Origin: Pelomonas sp046294815
GTDB taxonomy: Bacteria > Pseudomonadota > Gammaproteobacteria > Burkholderiales > Burkholderiaceae_C
Length of the DNA: 64,000 nucleotides
Direction of reading: 5' to 3'
Assembly: GCA_046294815.1 (NCBI GenBank)
Contig: JBKBOJ010000004.1
Span: forward strand, 1 to 64,000
Shown here: positions 33,143 through 41,302 of the stretch, piece by piece
How the letters are laid out: the number at the start of each line of letters is the position of its first letter
Numbering within the stretch: position 1 is the stretch's first letter
Translations under genes and position numbers: made by a program
The notes under the pieces: model-generated
What the model saw: only the letters and a program-made list of their open reading frames with translations
The model's database searches: none
What the model was told of the DNA's origin: nothing

Positions 33143-34167
33143 GGCCGCAGGCGAAGGCGCAGATCCTGCCCCACGGGTGTGGCTTCGATGAGGCGCCAGC
33201 GATGGGCATCGCTCAGTGAGGCCAGCGGCTGCAGTGCCGCAAGCGGCCGGCCCTCACCGATCAGCAGCGGCGCCTGGTAGATCAACAGCTCGTCCACCAG
33301 CCCGGCGTCGAGAAAGGCGCCGGACAGCGTCGGGCCGGCCTCGACATGCAGCTCGTTGATGCCCTCGCGCCCCAGTTGCGCCAGCAATGCGGGCAGGTCG
33401 GCGCGCCCGGCGCCGATGACACGGACCTCGCCAGGCGGCTGCAGGATGCGTGCGTCGGCGGGCAGACGCCCCTGCGGGTCGAGCACGATGCGCAGCGGCT
33501 GCCGTGCCGTGGGCACGAGGCGCACATCCAAGCGCGGATCGTCTGCCAGCACGGTACCGATGCCCGTCAGCACCGCGCCGCAGCGGCGCCGCCAGGCATG
33601 GCCGTCGGCACGGGCGGCAGGGCCGGTGATCCACTGGCTGCGGCCGTCGGGCAGGGCGGTGCGGCCATCCAGCGAGATGGCTGACTTCAGCCGCACGAAG
33701 GGGCGGCCGCGCTGCATGCGGGAGAAAAATCCGATGTTCAGCTCGCGCGACAGGTCAGCGCTGGCAGCATCGGCCAGCTCCACCGCGATGCCGGCTGCGC
33801 GCAGCCGGGCCAGGCCCTGGCCGGCCACCAGCGGGTTGGGATCGACGACGGCCACCACCACGCGGCCGATGCCGGCGGCGATCAGCGCGTCGCAGCAGGG
33901 CGGCGTGCGACCGTGGTGGCTGCAGGGTTCCAGCGTAACGACGGCAGTCGCGCCGCGCACGTCCGCGCCGCGGGCCGCAGCATCACGCAAGGCCATGACC
34001 TCGGCATGCGGCTGGCCTGCGGCCTGGGTGTGGCCGGTACCGAGCCGGCGGCCGTCGGCGGCCAAAATGACGCAGCCCACGCGGGGATTCGGATCGGTCA
34101 GGCCCACGGCCTGTTCGGCCAGTCGCAAGGCCTCGGCGAGCGCAGCTTGAATGTCTGGGGATGGCAT
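33118..34167 (-). CDS. ribD: Bifunctional riboflavin deaminase/reductase RibD
   Basis: A 349-residue enzyme performing the deamination and side-chain reduction steps of riboflavin synthesis. The deaminase domain (about 1-145) has the zinc motif HAEVMAL and PCSHHGRTPPCCDALI. The reductase domain (about 150-345) has FVRLKSAISLDGRTALPDGR and GINELHVEAGPTLSGAFLDA. The last eight codons (PTQSPTDS) and the stop are made of a palindromic repeat sequence also found beyond edd-eda, so the natural end of the gene has been replaced or extended by that repeat. It is 24 bp from ribBA; no FMN riboswitch is seen in the short upstream gap. Confidence 0.94.
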   Translation of the reverse strand: MPSPDIQAALAEALRLAEQAVGLTDPNPRVGCVILAADGRRLGTGHTQAAGQPHAEVMALRDAAARGADVRGATAVVTLEPCSHHGRTPPCCDALIAAGIGRVVVAVVDPNPLVAGQGLARLRAAGIAVELADAASADLSRELNIGFFSRMQRGRPFVRLKSAISLDGRTALPDGRSQWITGPAARADGHAWRRRCGAVLTGIGTVLADDPRLDVRLVPTARQPLRIVLDPQGRLPADARILQPPGEVRVIGAGRADLPALLAQLGREGINELHVEAGPTLSGAFLDAGLVDELLIYQAPLLIGEGRPLAALQPLASLSDAHRWRLIEATPVGQDLRLRLRPTQSPTDS

Positions 34168-34176
34168 CCAGCCAGT

Positions 34177-35505
34177 CTAGGGGCTGGGCTGCAGCTGGCG
34201 GGTGCTGTAGTCGACAAAGACGCCGTTCACCGGATTCACGGCCGGCGCCGTAGGGCAGGCCGAGCTGCCCCTGACAACGAGGAAGTTCTGGCGCGTCAAA
34301 GAGCCGGTGACGCCGACGTAGACATCCGGGTGCTCGAAGTTGTCGTAGGCCAGCGTGTTGGTGAGGTAGTGGCTGCCGTTGCCGTTGTAGTCGGCGCTGT
34401 AGCGGCAGACCCGGTACTCGGAGGACTGCGTGCCGATGGGGAAGCCGCTCAGCACGACCTTGCCGGACCAGGTGCGCGGCGTTCCTGTATCGGGGTAGAC
34501 GATGCAGTCGTAGTTCACCAAGGGCTGGGTGCTGGGCGCGCTGTCGGGGGCATTGTCGAAGCACTCGTGCCTGGGCGCGGTCGCCGTTACCGAGCGCATG
34601 ACGTAGTCGCCATTTGCGTCCTTGACGGGCTGGCCGAATCTGAGCAGGGGCGTGAGGTAGTTGGCGGTGATGATGGACACGTCCAGCGGGATGGCCATGG
34701 CCTCGGGCTGGACGGGATTTGCTGGCGACGTGCCGGAAAAGCGGATCGTGCCGCTGAGCAGATAGCCCACGGTGTTGTTGCGGCAGCTTTCGACATCGGC
34801 CGGCGTCAGGGCGCTGACGGGCGTGGCGGGCTCGATGCTGCACTTGCCGACGATGACGCCGCTGACATTGTTGAACACCCAGACGGCGCTGCTGAGGCTG
34901 CTGGGGCGGTAGGCGCTGGTCTTGTCGCCCAGGTCCTTGGCCGCGCCCGGGATGCCGGGATGGCGTCCGCCGGGCTGGCGCTTGCCGCCAGGCGGCGGCG
35001 AAACGGTGACCGCACCCGCAAACGCGGGATCCACGCGGGCAATGATGGTGTTGAGCACGACGGTCTGGGGCGGATCACCCGCGCGCGCCGCGCGGTCGGC
35101 CCAGGTGACGGCCACCTGAACGGTCTTGACCTGGGGTTCGGTCTGCCCGGCGATTAGCGCGCCGACGGTCCGGGCCAGGCTGTAGGTCGCGTTGGAGTCG
35201 TTCGGCGTGACGTTGCGGCTGGCAACGCTGACGATGTCGTTGTCGAAGTCGGACACGTCCGAAGCGGCGGGCGAGGGCTTGGCCAGCACGGAGAAGCTGC
35301 GCAGCGGCGCGATCTCGGCCTGCGCGATGCGCATGGCCTCGGAGCGCTGCTTGCTGATGTCACCGCTGCGGCGCAGGTTGGTCATCAGCTCGACCAGGGC
35401 CACCATGCCGAAGCCCATGACCATCAACGCAACCAGCGCCTCGATGAGCGTCACGCCCATTGCGCGTGGCCGGCTCGTCGTCGGGTGAGTACCATGCCTT
35501 CGCAT
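34177..35505 (-). CDS. Large PilV-class minor pilin
   Basis: A 442-residue prepilin. The leader ends RPRAMG before VTLIEALVALMVMGFGMVAL with Glu +5; a start at the internal Met two residues before the helix would leave too short a leader. The helix is followed by a long beta-rich, disulfide-bearing region (GKCSIEP, SCRNNTVG, HECFDNAPD, YDCIVYPD, SSACPTAP). The length is more than twice that of ordinary PilV, which suggests a tip adhesin domain. It is the last gene of the leftward minor-pilin operon and starts 11 bp after the PilX-like gene. Confidence 0.8.
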   Translation of the reverse strand: MRRHGTHPTTSRPRAMGVTLIEALVALMVMGFGMVALVELMTNLRRSGDISKQRSEAMRIAQAEIAPLRSFSVLAKPSPAASDVSDFDNDIVSVASRNVTPNDSNATYSLARTVGALIAGQTEPQVKTVQVAVTWADRAARAGDPPQTVVLNTIIARVDPAFAGAVTVSPPPGGKRQPGGRHPGIPGAAKDLGDKTSAYRPSSLSSAVWVFNNVSGVIVGKCSIEPATPVSALTPADVESCRNNTVGYLLSGTIRFSGTSPANPVQPEAMAIPLDVSIITANYLTPLLRFGQPVKDANGDYVMRSVTATAPRHECFDNAPDSAPSTQPLVNYDCIVYPDTGTPRTWSGKVVLSGFPIGTQSSEYRVCRYSADYNGNGSHYLTNTLAYDNFEHPDVYVGVTGSLTRQNFLVVRGSSACPTAPAVNPVNGVFVDYSTRQLQPSP

Positions 35506-35516
35506 ACCGACCGCCT

Positions 35517-36812
35517 TCAGTCCATGCTGCCCACTTCGCGCCAGCCGCCAGGCACCCTGACAAAACTGCCGATCCGGTTGCGCAGCTGATTGACGACCTT
35601 GGTGTCGTAGACGATGTCCATGGTGCCGTCGGTCTGCACGTTGCCCTCGGCCAGCACGATGCCGTTGACCAGCGAGGTCATGCCGCTGCTGTTGCTCCAG
35701 CTGACGTTGCCGCGGCTGACCAGCATGCCGCTGACCTGGAAGGGGCCGCTGAGCGTCAGGTCACCGTCCGCGATGATGACGACCGGGTCCGTCACGGCGC
35801 CGATCACTCGGTTGCTGCTGATGGTCAGCGGCCCGTCCACCCAGATGATGCGCATGCCGGCCTGGTAGGCCGCCTGCAGCGCCTCGGCGCAGTCGCCCGC
35901 GCAAGTCACCTTGCGCAGCGACGGATGGAGCACGTAGCGCGACGCCTTGGCACCCATGAACATGCGGAAGGCGTCGGCGTCGGTCTTGCTCAGTTGCGGG
36001 TCGTCCTGCACCTTGGCCTGACTGGGTGGGGTGCCCGGAACGCTCTGCAAGCGCTCATCCACCAGGCCCGACAATTTGCCCCCCGCCAGCACCAGCAGGC
36101 CGGCCGAGCCAGGATCGGTGTTGTGCAAACCGAGCCCGCCGCCACTGGCCGTGATGCTTCCCTTGGCCACCAGCGGAGCTGCGGGCGGTGAGCGCACCGC
36201 GCTGACCAGCGCCAGCAGGCCTTCCTGCATGCTGGAGGCCTGGTAGAGCGTCACGCTGTATTCAGGCAACCAGCATGGGTCGATGTTGCTGCTGGAGCAG
36301 CCGTGGGATACGACCCCGAGCAGCCCACCCTTGGTCCGTGGTTCGAGGGAGACCGCAAAACTGGGAACCAGATCGGTGCTGGCGACAGCCTTCAGCTCGG
36401 TCCGCTTGTCGTAGTCCAGGCACCGACACGACCAGCCATCGGCCTTGCGCACGCAATCAGCAGCGAACACACCGGGGGTCTGGAACGGCATGTTTTGACG
36501 CAAACCGCGGTCTTCGGGCAGAAACGTCAGATAACGGTCCACGAAACGCTTGCCGCCCGTCGATACGGGCTTGCAGTTCTCATCGATCGCGGTGCTGTTG
36601 AGCATCGCGACGGCCCATTCGATGCCGGCTTCGGACATCTCCTCCGCCATGCTGCGGCGGTAATAGCTGTTGGCGGTGCGCTGCTCCACCAGCATGCTGC
36701 GGTTGCCATACGCTGCGAGCAGCGCCATGACCAGGAACAGCATCATGACGACCACCAGCGTGGCCGCACCATGCTGGCCGCGCGCGGCGCGAAGGCTTGC
36801 GAAGGGCTTCAT
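35517..36812 (-). CDS. PilX-class minor pilin with long beta-solenoid-like C-terminus
   Basis: A 431-residue protein. The leader-like MKPFASLRAARGQHG is followed by AATLVVVMMLFLVMALLAAY, a pilin helix without Glu +5, typical of the PilX_N family. After a Cys-bearing linker (ENCKPVS, ADCVRKADGWSCRC) comes a repetitive Gly/Val/Asp-rich section (VVIIADGDLTLSGPFQVSGM; GIVLAEGNVQTDGTMDIVYD) that looks like beta-solenoid turns. Ordinary PilX is about 150-200 residues, so over half is extra. The start overlaps the pilW stop. Confidence 0.8.
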   Translation of the reverse strand: MKPFASLRAARGQHGAATLVVVMMLFLVMALLAAYGNRSMLVEQRTANSYYRRSMAEEMSEAGIEWAVAMLNSTAIDENCKPVSTGGKRFVDRYLTFLPEDRGLRQNMPFQTPGVFAADCVRKADGWSCRCLDYDKRTELKAVASTDLVPSFAVSLEPRTKGGLLGVVSHGCSSSNIDPCWLPEYSVTLYQASSMQEGLLALVSAVRSPPAAPLVAKGSITASGGGLGLHNTDPGSAGLLVLAGGKLSGLVDERLQSVPGTPPSQAKVQDDPQLSKTDADAFRMFMGAKASRYVLHPSLRKVTCAGDCAEALQAAYQAGMRIIWVDGPLTISSNRVIGAVTDPVVIIADGDLTLSGPFQVSGMLVSRGNVSWSNSSGMTSLVNGIVLAEGNVQTDGTMDIVYDTKVVNQLRNRIGSFVRVPGGWREVGSMD

Positions 36813-37546
36813 GCCGGGCACGCCCCCGTGACGGCGTCGGCACGCACGCGCTCGGCGCCGCTGAGCGTGCGCACGACAGCGCGGTCGTGGACAGCACGCC
36901 CGCGCAACGTGAAGTCGATGCGGCGCACCCGCTGACGCGGGCAGTTGGCGCCCGCACAATCGGTGTCACAAAACTCCGACAGCGCAATGTCCTGAGTGCT
37001 GAGTTGGTAGTCGAAGTGGATGATTTCGACCGTTGTCGGATCGGTGACTGGCTGCCAATTGCCGGTGCCGTCTGCCCTCAGGCCCAGCTTGAGGTACAAG
37101 ACTTTGTTGCGCTTGTCCCAGCGCACGCCGAAATGTTCATGGGCCTGTGGCGTGTCGCTCCAGACGTAGGTGACTATCCCCACGTGTCGCGCGTAGGTGT
37201 ATTCCAAGGACCGGACCTCGCTGTTGTCGACCTCCGTGATCTGCGTGAACGGGTTGGCGCTGGCAGCTTGTTCGGGCACTTCTGCAATTGATCCGATGCC
37301 GCTGGCGGGCACATAGGCCAAGTAGGTGGCGTCGCCGCGGAAGCCGGCGCGGCGCAGGTCCTGTTGCAGCAAGTCGGCCGTCACACGCAAGTCCTGCTGC
37401 ACCTGCAAGTCCAGCATCAGTCGGCGGTGCTCAGTGATCTGGTTGACCGCCAACATGGATGCGCCGGCCGCCACGATGAGGCCCACCGTGATGCCCACCA
37501 TGAGCTCAACGAGGCCCAGGCCACGCTGGCGCAACGAGGTCCTCAT
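36809..37546 (-). CDS. pilW: PilW-class minor pilin
   Basis: A 245-residue prepilin with leader MRTSLRQRG, then LGLVELMVGITVGLIVAAGA (Glu +5) and the PilW-type helix extension HRRLMLDLQVQQDLRVTADL. Four cysteines cluster near EFCDTDCAGANCPRQ and a final TGACPA. The start at MRTSLRQRG gives a normal leader and overlaps the upstream stop. By analogy it joins the priming complex at the pilus tip. Confidence 0.86.
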   Translation of the reverse strand: MRTSLRQRGLGLVELMVGITVGLIVAAGASMLAVNQITEHRRLMLDLQVQQDLRVTADLLQQDLRRAGFRGDATYLAYVPASGIGSIAEVPEQAASANPFTQITEVDNSEVRSLEYTYARHVGIVTYVWSDTPQAHEHFGVRWDKRNKVLYLKLGLRADGTGNWQPVTDPTTVEIIHFDYQLSTQDIALSEFCDTDCAGANCPRQRVRRIDFTLRGRAVHDRAVVRTLSGAERVRADAVTGACPA

Positions 37547-38160
37547 GACGCGCCTTTGCTGTCCGAGCACGCTGGGAAACCGCTTATGCTGCCATCCGGC
37601 GTGCAGGTCCGGATGCGATTGGCCGTGTTCATTTCCACGCGCAGTTGCGCGCCCGTGCGCTTGCCCTTGACGTTCACCTGGACGTCAGTGACGCTGGTGA
37701 AATAGACATTTCGCCTGAAGGTGAGCCGCTCCTTCACAGGCCCCCAGTCGGACGCCGTGGCTTCGAAGCTTACCCCGTCCGCATTCTTGATCTGGTACAC
37801 CTGCAGCACGGGCACGCCCACACCCTTGCACATGGTGGCCCGCGGCAGGTAGCACTTGCAAAAGTCACTGACGTGCAGGATGTTCACCGAGGCGCAGCTC
37901 ACCAGCCCCTTGGGGTCCTTCTCCAAGTGCACGGCGATGCCGTCAATCATGTTGTTGGCCTCCGACCGCGCAAAGCTGAGGATGTTGGCGACATCCAGCG
38001 CGACCGCCGCCACGCGCCGGCGCTCCAGCAGATCCAGCAGCGAAGGCGTGGCGACGGCCAGCAGCGTACCGACGATGGCCACGCTGACCATCACCTCGAC
38101 GAGGCCCAGCCCGCGACGACGCGCCAGAAACTCGGGAGAAGGGTGCTGGTGCATGTGCAT
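37543..38160 (-). CDS. FimT/GspH-class minor pilin
   Basis: A 205-residue prepilin. The leader ends ARRRG before LGLVEVMVSVAIVGTLLAVA (Glu +5). The RVAAVALDVANILSFARSEA helix is the GspH/FimT mark. Cysteines are at VSCASVN, DFCKCYL, TMCKGVG, RTCTPDG and PACSDSK. The leader begins MHMHQHP with four His in seven residues if the first ATG is used; the second ATG two codons on is an alternative. It overlaps pilW by four bases. Confidence 0.8.
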   Translation of the reverse strand: MHMHQHPSPEFLARRRGLGLVEVMVSVAIVGTLLAVATPSLLDLLERRRVAAVALDVANILSFARSEANNMIDGIAVHLEKDPKGLVSCASVNILHVSDFCKCYLPRATMCKGVGVPVLQVYQIKNADGVSFEATASDWGPVKERLTFRRNVYFTSVTDVQVNVKGKRTGAQLRVEMNTANRIRTCTPDGSISGFPACSDSKGAS

Positions 38161-38164
38161 TCCC

Positions 38165-38623
38165 TCACTTGGGCCAGCAGAGCGACGAGGTGTCGGCATT
38201 GGCGGAGGACAGCGACTCGTAGCGGACCGATGCCGTGTCGACGCGGACGCGAAGCTTGGCGCACTGACTGTCGTTGGCCTGCTGGCTGTCGGAGCGGACG
38301 GTCGCCGTGACCAGATAGCCGCCCACCAGGCTCGCGGATTCGCCGAGTGCGGCGATGTCCAGCGTGTAGTGCTTGCTGATGCGCGAGGCGTCTATGCCCA
38401 AATCGCTCAGCGTGGTGGCATAGGCGGTGCGGTTGCCGCGGTATCGCTCCTGTGCCTGCACCACGGCCGTCAGCAACTTGACCGCATCCGCGCGCCGACT
38501 GCGTTGCAGGTGCGAGGTGTAGACCGGGTAGGCCACCGCCGCCAGGATGCCCACGATGACCAGCACCACCATCAGCTCGATGAGGGTGAAACCACGCGGC
38601 GTCGGGCGGACGGAAGTAGGCAT
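38165..38623 (-). CDS. pilE: PilE-like pilin
   Basis: A 152-residue prepilin with leader MPTSVRPTPRG and mature FTLIELMVVLVIVGILAAVA (Glu +5), followed by YPVYTSHLQRSRRADAVKLL, the PilE/ComP motif. One Cys pair (SQCAKLR, SLCWPK) closes the C-terminal loop. PilE-type subunits are usually last in minor-pilin operons, but here the gene is second, 5 bp before the next. It could be minor or major; the locus favours minor. Confidence 0.86.
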   Translation of the reverse strand: MPTSVRPTPRGFTLIELMVVLVIVGILAAVAYPVYTSHLQRSRRADAVKLLTAVVQAQERYRGNRTAYATTLSDLGIDASRISKHYTLDIAALGESASLVGGYLVTATVRSDSQQANDSQCAKLRVRVDTASVRYESLSSANADTSSLCWPK

Positions 38624-38723
38624 GCGAGTGATTCTGCGCATCGCAAGCTCAGCACCTGTAACGGGTGTAACCGTTCGTCCGCTCAGCGTTGCCGTTGGTC
38701 GGCACCCACCATGAATGAGGGAC

Positions 38724-39272
38724 TCAGCTGCAGCGCGGCAGCGCGCCCATCTTGGCGCCCACGGCACAGCTTCGTACGCGACCGGTGATGGCGACGACCT
38801 GCCGGATCGCCTCGCCATTGTTCAGTGCCAGCTCGATGCTGCCGGTCTGCGTGACCAGGCCTTGGTGATACTGGAACTGCAGCGTCTCCGCATTGCTGTG
38901 CAGGCGCATGGGCGTCCTGCCGCCGACCCAGACGGCCTTGATGACCGCACTGTCGGTCGATTTGCAGACGGCCCGGCCACCGGCGCAGTCGCAGCCGTCC
39001 TTGACACCGGTGTGGATGAGGTAGCACGCATTGGCCCCCTTGCCGCTGATGCGGAAGAAGACCGAATCAGACCTGCGCGCCGCCTCGCTGCGTGCGAGTC
39101 GCAGGTCACTGCCCAGCGCCTCGGCCTGCGCCCGCAGCGCCTGTGACTGTTTCAGTTGGGTCAGCGCCGGCAAGGCTTGACTGGCGAGCGTGGCGCAGAT
39201 GCCCAGGCCCACGCACAGCTCGACCAGCGTGAAACCGTTGCTGTTGCGGCGGGCGGTGGTGGTGCGCTGCAT
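38724..39272 (-). CDS. fimT: FimT/GspH-class minor pilin (operon leader gene)
   Basis: A 182-residue prepilin with leader MQRTTTARRNSNG, then FTLVELCVGLGICATLASQA (Glu +5; a Cys within the helix, which is unusual). The helix continues QALRAQAEALGSDLRLARSE as in GspH/FimT. Disulfide candidates are NACYLIH, DGCDCAGG, AVCKST and the final LPRCS. It opens the leftward minor-pilin operon; a 100-bp gap separates it from pilE. Confidence 0.82.
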   Translation of the reverse strand: MQRTTTARRNSNGFTLVELCVGLGICATLASQALPALTQLKQSQALRAQAEALGSDLRLARSEAARRSDSVFFRISGKGANACYLIHTGVKDGCDCAGGRAVCKSTDSAVIKAVWVGGRTPMRLHSNAETLQFQYHQGLVTQTGSIELALNNGEAIRQVVAITGRVRSCAVGAKMGALPRCS

Positions 39273-39384
39273 GGTGCTTGCCTCGGTTCGTTGCGGATGA
39301 ACGAACTCTAGGAAGCCGCCACGGCGGTGTCTTTCCCTCCAAAGGCGGGCCGGCGGGGGAGGGTGGCGGACGCCTCCCCACAAT

Positions 39385-39398
39385 CCCCTCCAAAGGGG
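39385..39398 (-). terminator. Hairpin after nrdR / upstream of the minor-pilin operon
   Basis: CCCCTCCAAAGGGG folds into a 5-bp stem with a 4-nt loop in the 143-bp gap between the nrdR stop and the fimT start, both leftward. A related block (CCCTCCAAAGGCGGG) recurs about 50 bp closer to fimT, and GCCGCCACGGCGG (about 39316-39328) makes a third small stem. There is no U-run. The repeated CCTTTGGAGGG could equally be a regulator site for the pilins. Confidence 0.35.
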
Positions 39399-39415
39399 GA
39401 TAGGGTTTGCCCGAG

Positions 39416-39859
39416 TCAGATCTCGCGGATCAGCTGCCGGAACTCGTCGACGTCTTCAAAGCTGCGGTAGACCGACGCGAAGCGCACATAGGCGACCTTG
39501 TCGATGCGCTTCAATTCGCGCATGACGAGTTCGCCCACGCGGGTGGACGCGATCTCCCGCGCGCCACTGGCCAGCAGCTTTTCCTCGATGCGGTTGATGG
39601 CCGCATCGATCTGCTCGACGCTAACCGGCCGTTTGCGCAGCGCCAGCTGCATGGAGGCCCGCAGCTTGGCCGGGTCGAAGTCTGCACGGCGCCCGTCCTT
39701 CTTGACGACGGAGGGCAGGGCGATGTCGGCCCGCTCGTAGGTCGTGAAGCGCTTGTCGCAGGACAGGCAGCGGCGCCGGCGCCGGACGACGTCGCCCTCG
39801 TCCGACTCCCGGGTCTCGGCGACCTGGGTTTCGCTGTGAGAGCAAAACGGACAGCGCAC
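39416..39859 (-). CDS. nrdR: Transcriptional repressor NrdR
   Basis: A 147-residue regulator of ribonucleotide reductase genes. The N-terminal zinc ribbon has Cys pairs CPFC (residues 3-6) and CLSC (31-34). The ATP-cone domain (about 49-139) starts VVKKDGRRADFDPAKLRASM. Adenine nucleotide binding switches it on. It lies 9 bp after glyA on the same strand, a common pairing in betaproteobacteria. Confidence 0.97.
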   Translation of the reverse strand: MRCPFCSHSETQVAETRESDEGDVVRRRRRCLSCDKRFTTYERADIALPSVVKKDGRRADFDPAKLRASMQLALRKRPVSVEQIDAAINRIEEKLLASGAREIASTRVGELVMRELKRIDKVAYVRFASVYRSFEDVDEFRQLIREI

Positions 39860-39868
39860 GGCGGTGGC

Positions 39869-41122
39869 TTAGCCGCGGTAAACCGGGAAAGCGGCCGTCA
39901 GCGCAGCGACCTTGGCGCGCACTGCGGCCAGGTTGGCCTCGTCGTGCGGCTTGTCCAGCACGTCGGCGATCAGGTGAGCGGTCTGGCGGACCTGCTCCTC
40001 CTTGAAGCCGCGCGTGGTCATCGCCGGGGTGCCCAGGCGGATGCCGCTGGTCACCATGGGCTTCTGCGGGTCGTTGGGGATGCCGTTTTTGTTGCAGGTC
40101 ATGTGGGCGGCGCCCAGGATGGCCTCGGCCTCCTTGCCCGTCAGGTTCTTGGGACGCAGGTCCACCAGCATCACGTGGCTTTCAGTGCCGCCGGAGACGA
40201 TGCGCAGGCCGCGCTCCATCAGCGTGTTGGCCAGCACCTTGGCGTTCTTGACGACTTGTTCCTGGTAGGCCTTGAACTCGGGCGTCAGCGCCTCCTTGAA
40301 GGCCACGGCCTTGCCGGCGATGACGTGCATCAGCGGGCCGCCCTGGATGCCGGGGAAGATGGCCGAGTTGATCTTCTTGGCCATGTCTTCGTTGTTCGTC
40401 AGGATGATGCCGCCGCGCGGGCCGCGCAGGCTCTTGTGCGTGGTGGACGTGACGACGTCGGCATGCGGCAGCGGATTGGGGTAGACGCCCGCGGCGATCA
40501 GGCCGGCGTAGTGGGCCATGTCCACCATGAAATAGGCGCCGATTTCTTTGGCGATCTTGCCAAAGCGCTCGAAGTCGATGCGCAGCGAGTAAGCGGACGC
40601 GCCGGCGATGATGAGCTTGGGCTTCTTCTCGCGCGCCAGGGCTTCCATCGCGTCGTAGTCGATCTCTTCTTTGGCGTTCAGGCCGTAGGAGATCACGTTG
40701 AACCACTTGCCGCTCATGTTCAGCGGCATGCCGTGGGTCAGGTGACCACCTTCAGCCAGGCTCATGCCCATGATGGTGTCGCCCGGCTGCAGCAGCGCGA
40801 AGAACACGCCCTGGTTCGCCTGCGAGCCACTATTGGGCTGCACGTTGGCGTACTCGGCACCGAACAGCTGCTTCAGGCGGTCGATGGCCAGTTGCTCGAC
40901 CACGTCCACGTACTCGCAACCGCCGTAGTAGCGCTTGCCCGGGTAGCCCTCGGCGTACTTGTTGGTCAGCTGGCTGCCCTGGGCCTGCATGACGGCCGGC
41001 GAGGTGTAGTTCTCGCTGGCGATCAGCTCAATGTGATCTTCCTGGCGCCGGTTCTCGTTCTGGACGGCCGTCCAGAGCTCGGGGTCAACCAGGGCAAGGG
41101 TGGATGTGTTGCGGTCAAACAT
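39869..41122 (-). CDS. glyA: Serine hydroxymethyltransferase
   Basis: A 417-residue PLP enzyme that interconverts serine and glycine and charges tetrahydrofolate with one-carbon units. Hallmarks are IELIASENYTSPAVMQAQGS, YAEGYPGKRYYGGCEYVDVV, DMAHYAGLIAAGVYPNP and the PLP-lysine motif VTSTTHKSLRGPRGG. It is preceded by a ZTP riboswitch, so its expression should rise when the purine intermediate ZTP signals folate shortage. Confidence 0.98.
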   Translation of the reverse strand: MFDRNTSTLALVDPELWTAVQNENRRQEDHIELIASENYTSPAVMQAQGSQLTNKYAEGYPGKRYYGGCEYVDVVEQLAIDRLKQLFGAEYANVQPNSGSQANQGVFFALLQPGDTIMGMSLAEGGHLTHGMPLNMSGKWFNVISYGLNAKEEIDYDAMEALAREKKPKLIIAGASAYSLRIDFERFGKIAKEIGAYFMVDMAHYAGLIAAGVYPNPLPHADVVTSTTHKSLRGPRGGIILTNNEDMAKKINSAIFPGIQGGPLMHVIAGKAVAFKEALTPEFKAYQEQVVKNAKVLANTLMERGLRIVSGGTESHVMLVDLRPKNLTGKEAEAILGAAHMTCNKNGIPNDPQKPMVTSGIRLGTPAMTTRGFKEEQVRQTAHLIADVLDKPHDEANLAAVRAKVAALTAAFPVYRG

Positions 41123-41184
41123 AGCTGGTAGTTCCGAAGGTCAGGCGGTGAATCCCGGCGCTCGACGAGCGTGCGTGCGGTCCG

Positions 41185-41290
41185 GGCTGCCCAGGCGAAC
41201 GGCTGAAAACGGCTCTGACAACCGCCTCACGCTCCCCGGTGGTGGCCCACCTCGGGTCAGCTCGTGACCCTGATCGCCAGTCGCGTGAAC
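41185..41290 (-). promoter_or_regulatory. ZTP (pfl) riboswitch upstream of glyA
   Basis: On the minus strand, CGCGACTGGCGA (41274-41285), a variable stem, GGTGGGCCACCACCGGGGAGCG (41229-41250, split by length: GGTGGGCCACC and ACCGGGGAGCG) and CGCCTGGGCA (41187-41196) appear in the order and with the wording of the pfl motif: the GACUGGCG start, CCGGGGAGC and the closing CGCCUGGGCA pseudoknot. The element ends about 65 bp before the glyA start. A CGCTCGACGAGCG palindrome (41160-41172) may be part of the expression platform. ZTP riboswitches commonly control glyA in betaproteobacteria. Confidence 0.88.
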
Positions 41291-41302
41291 CGTCAGTGTA
41301 GT

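Noticed and set aside
34168..34176. Possible FMN riboswitch before ribD
   Set aside because: Only 9 bp separate ribD from the pilV-like stop, and no riboswitch blocks were seen in the adjoining sequence.
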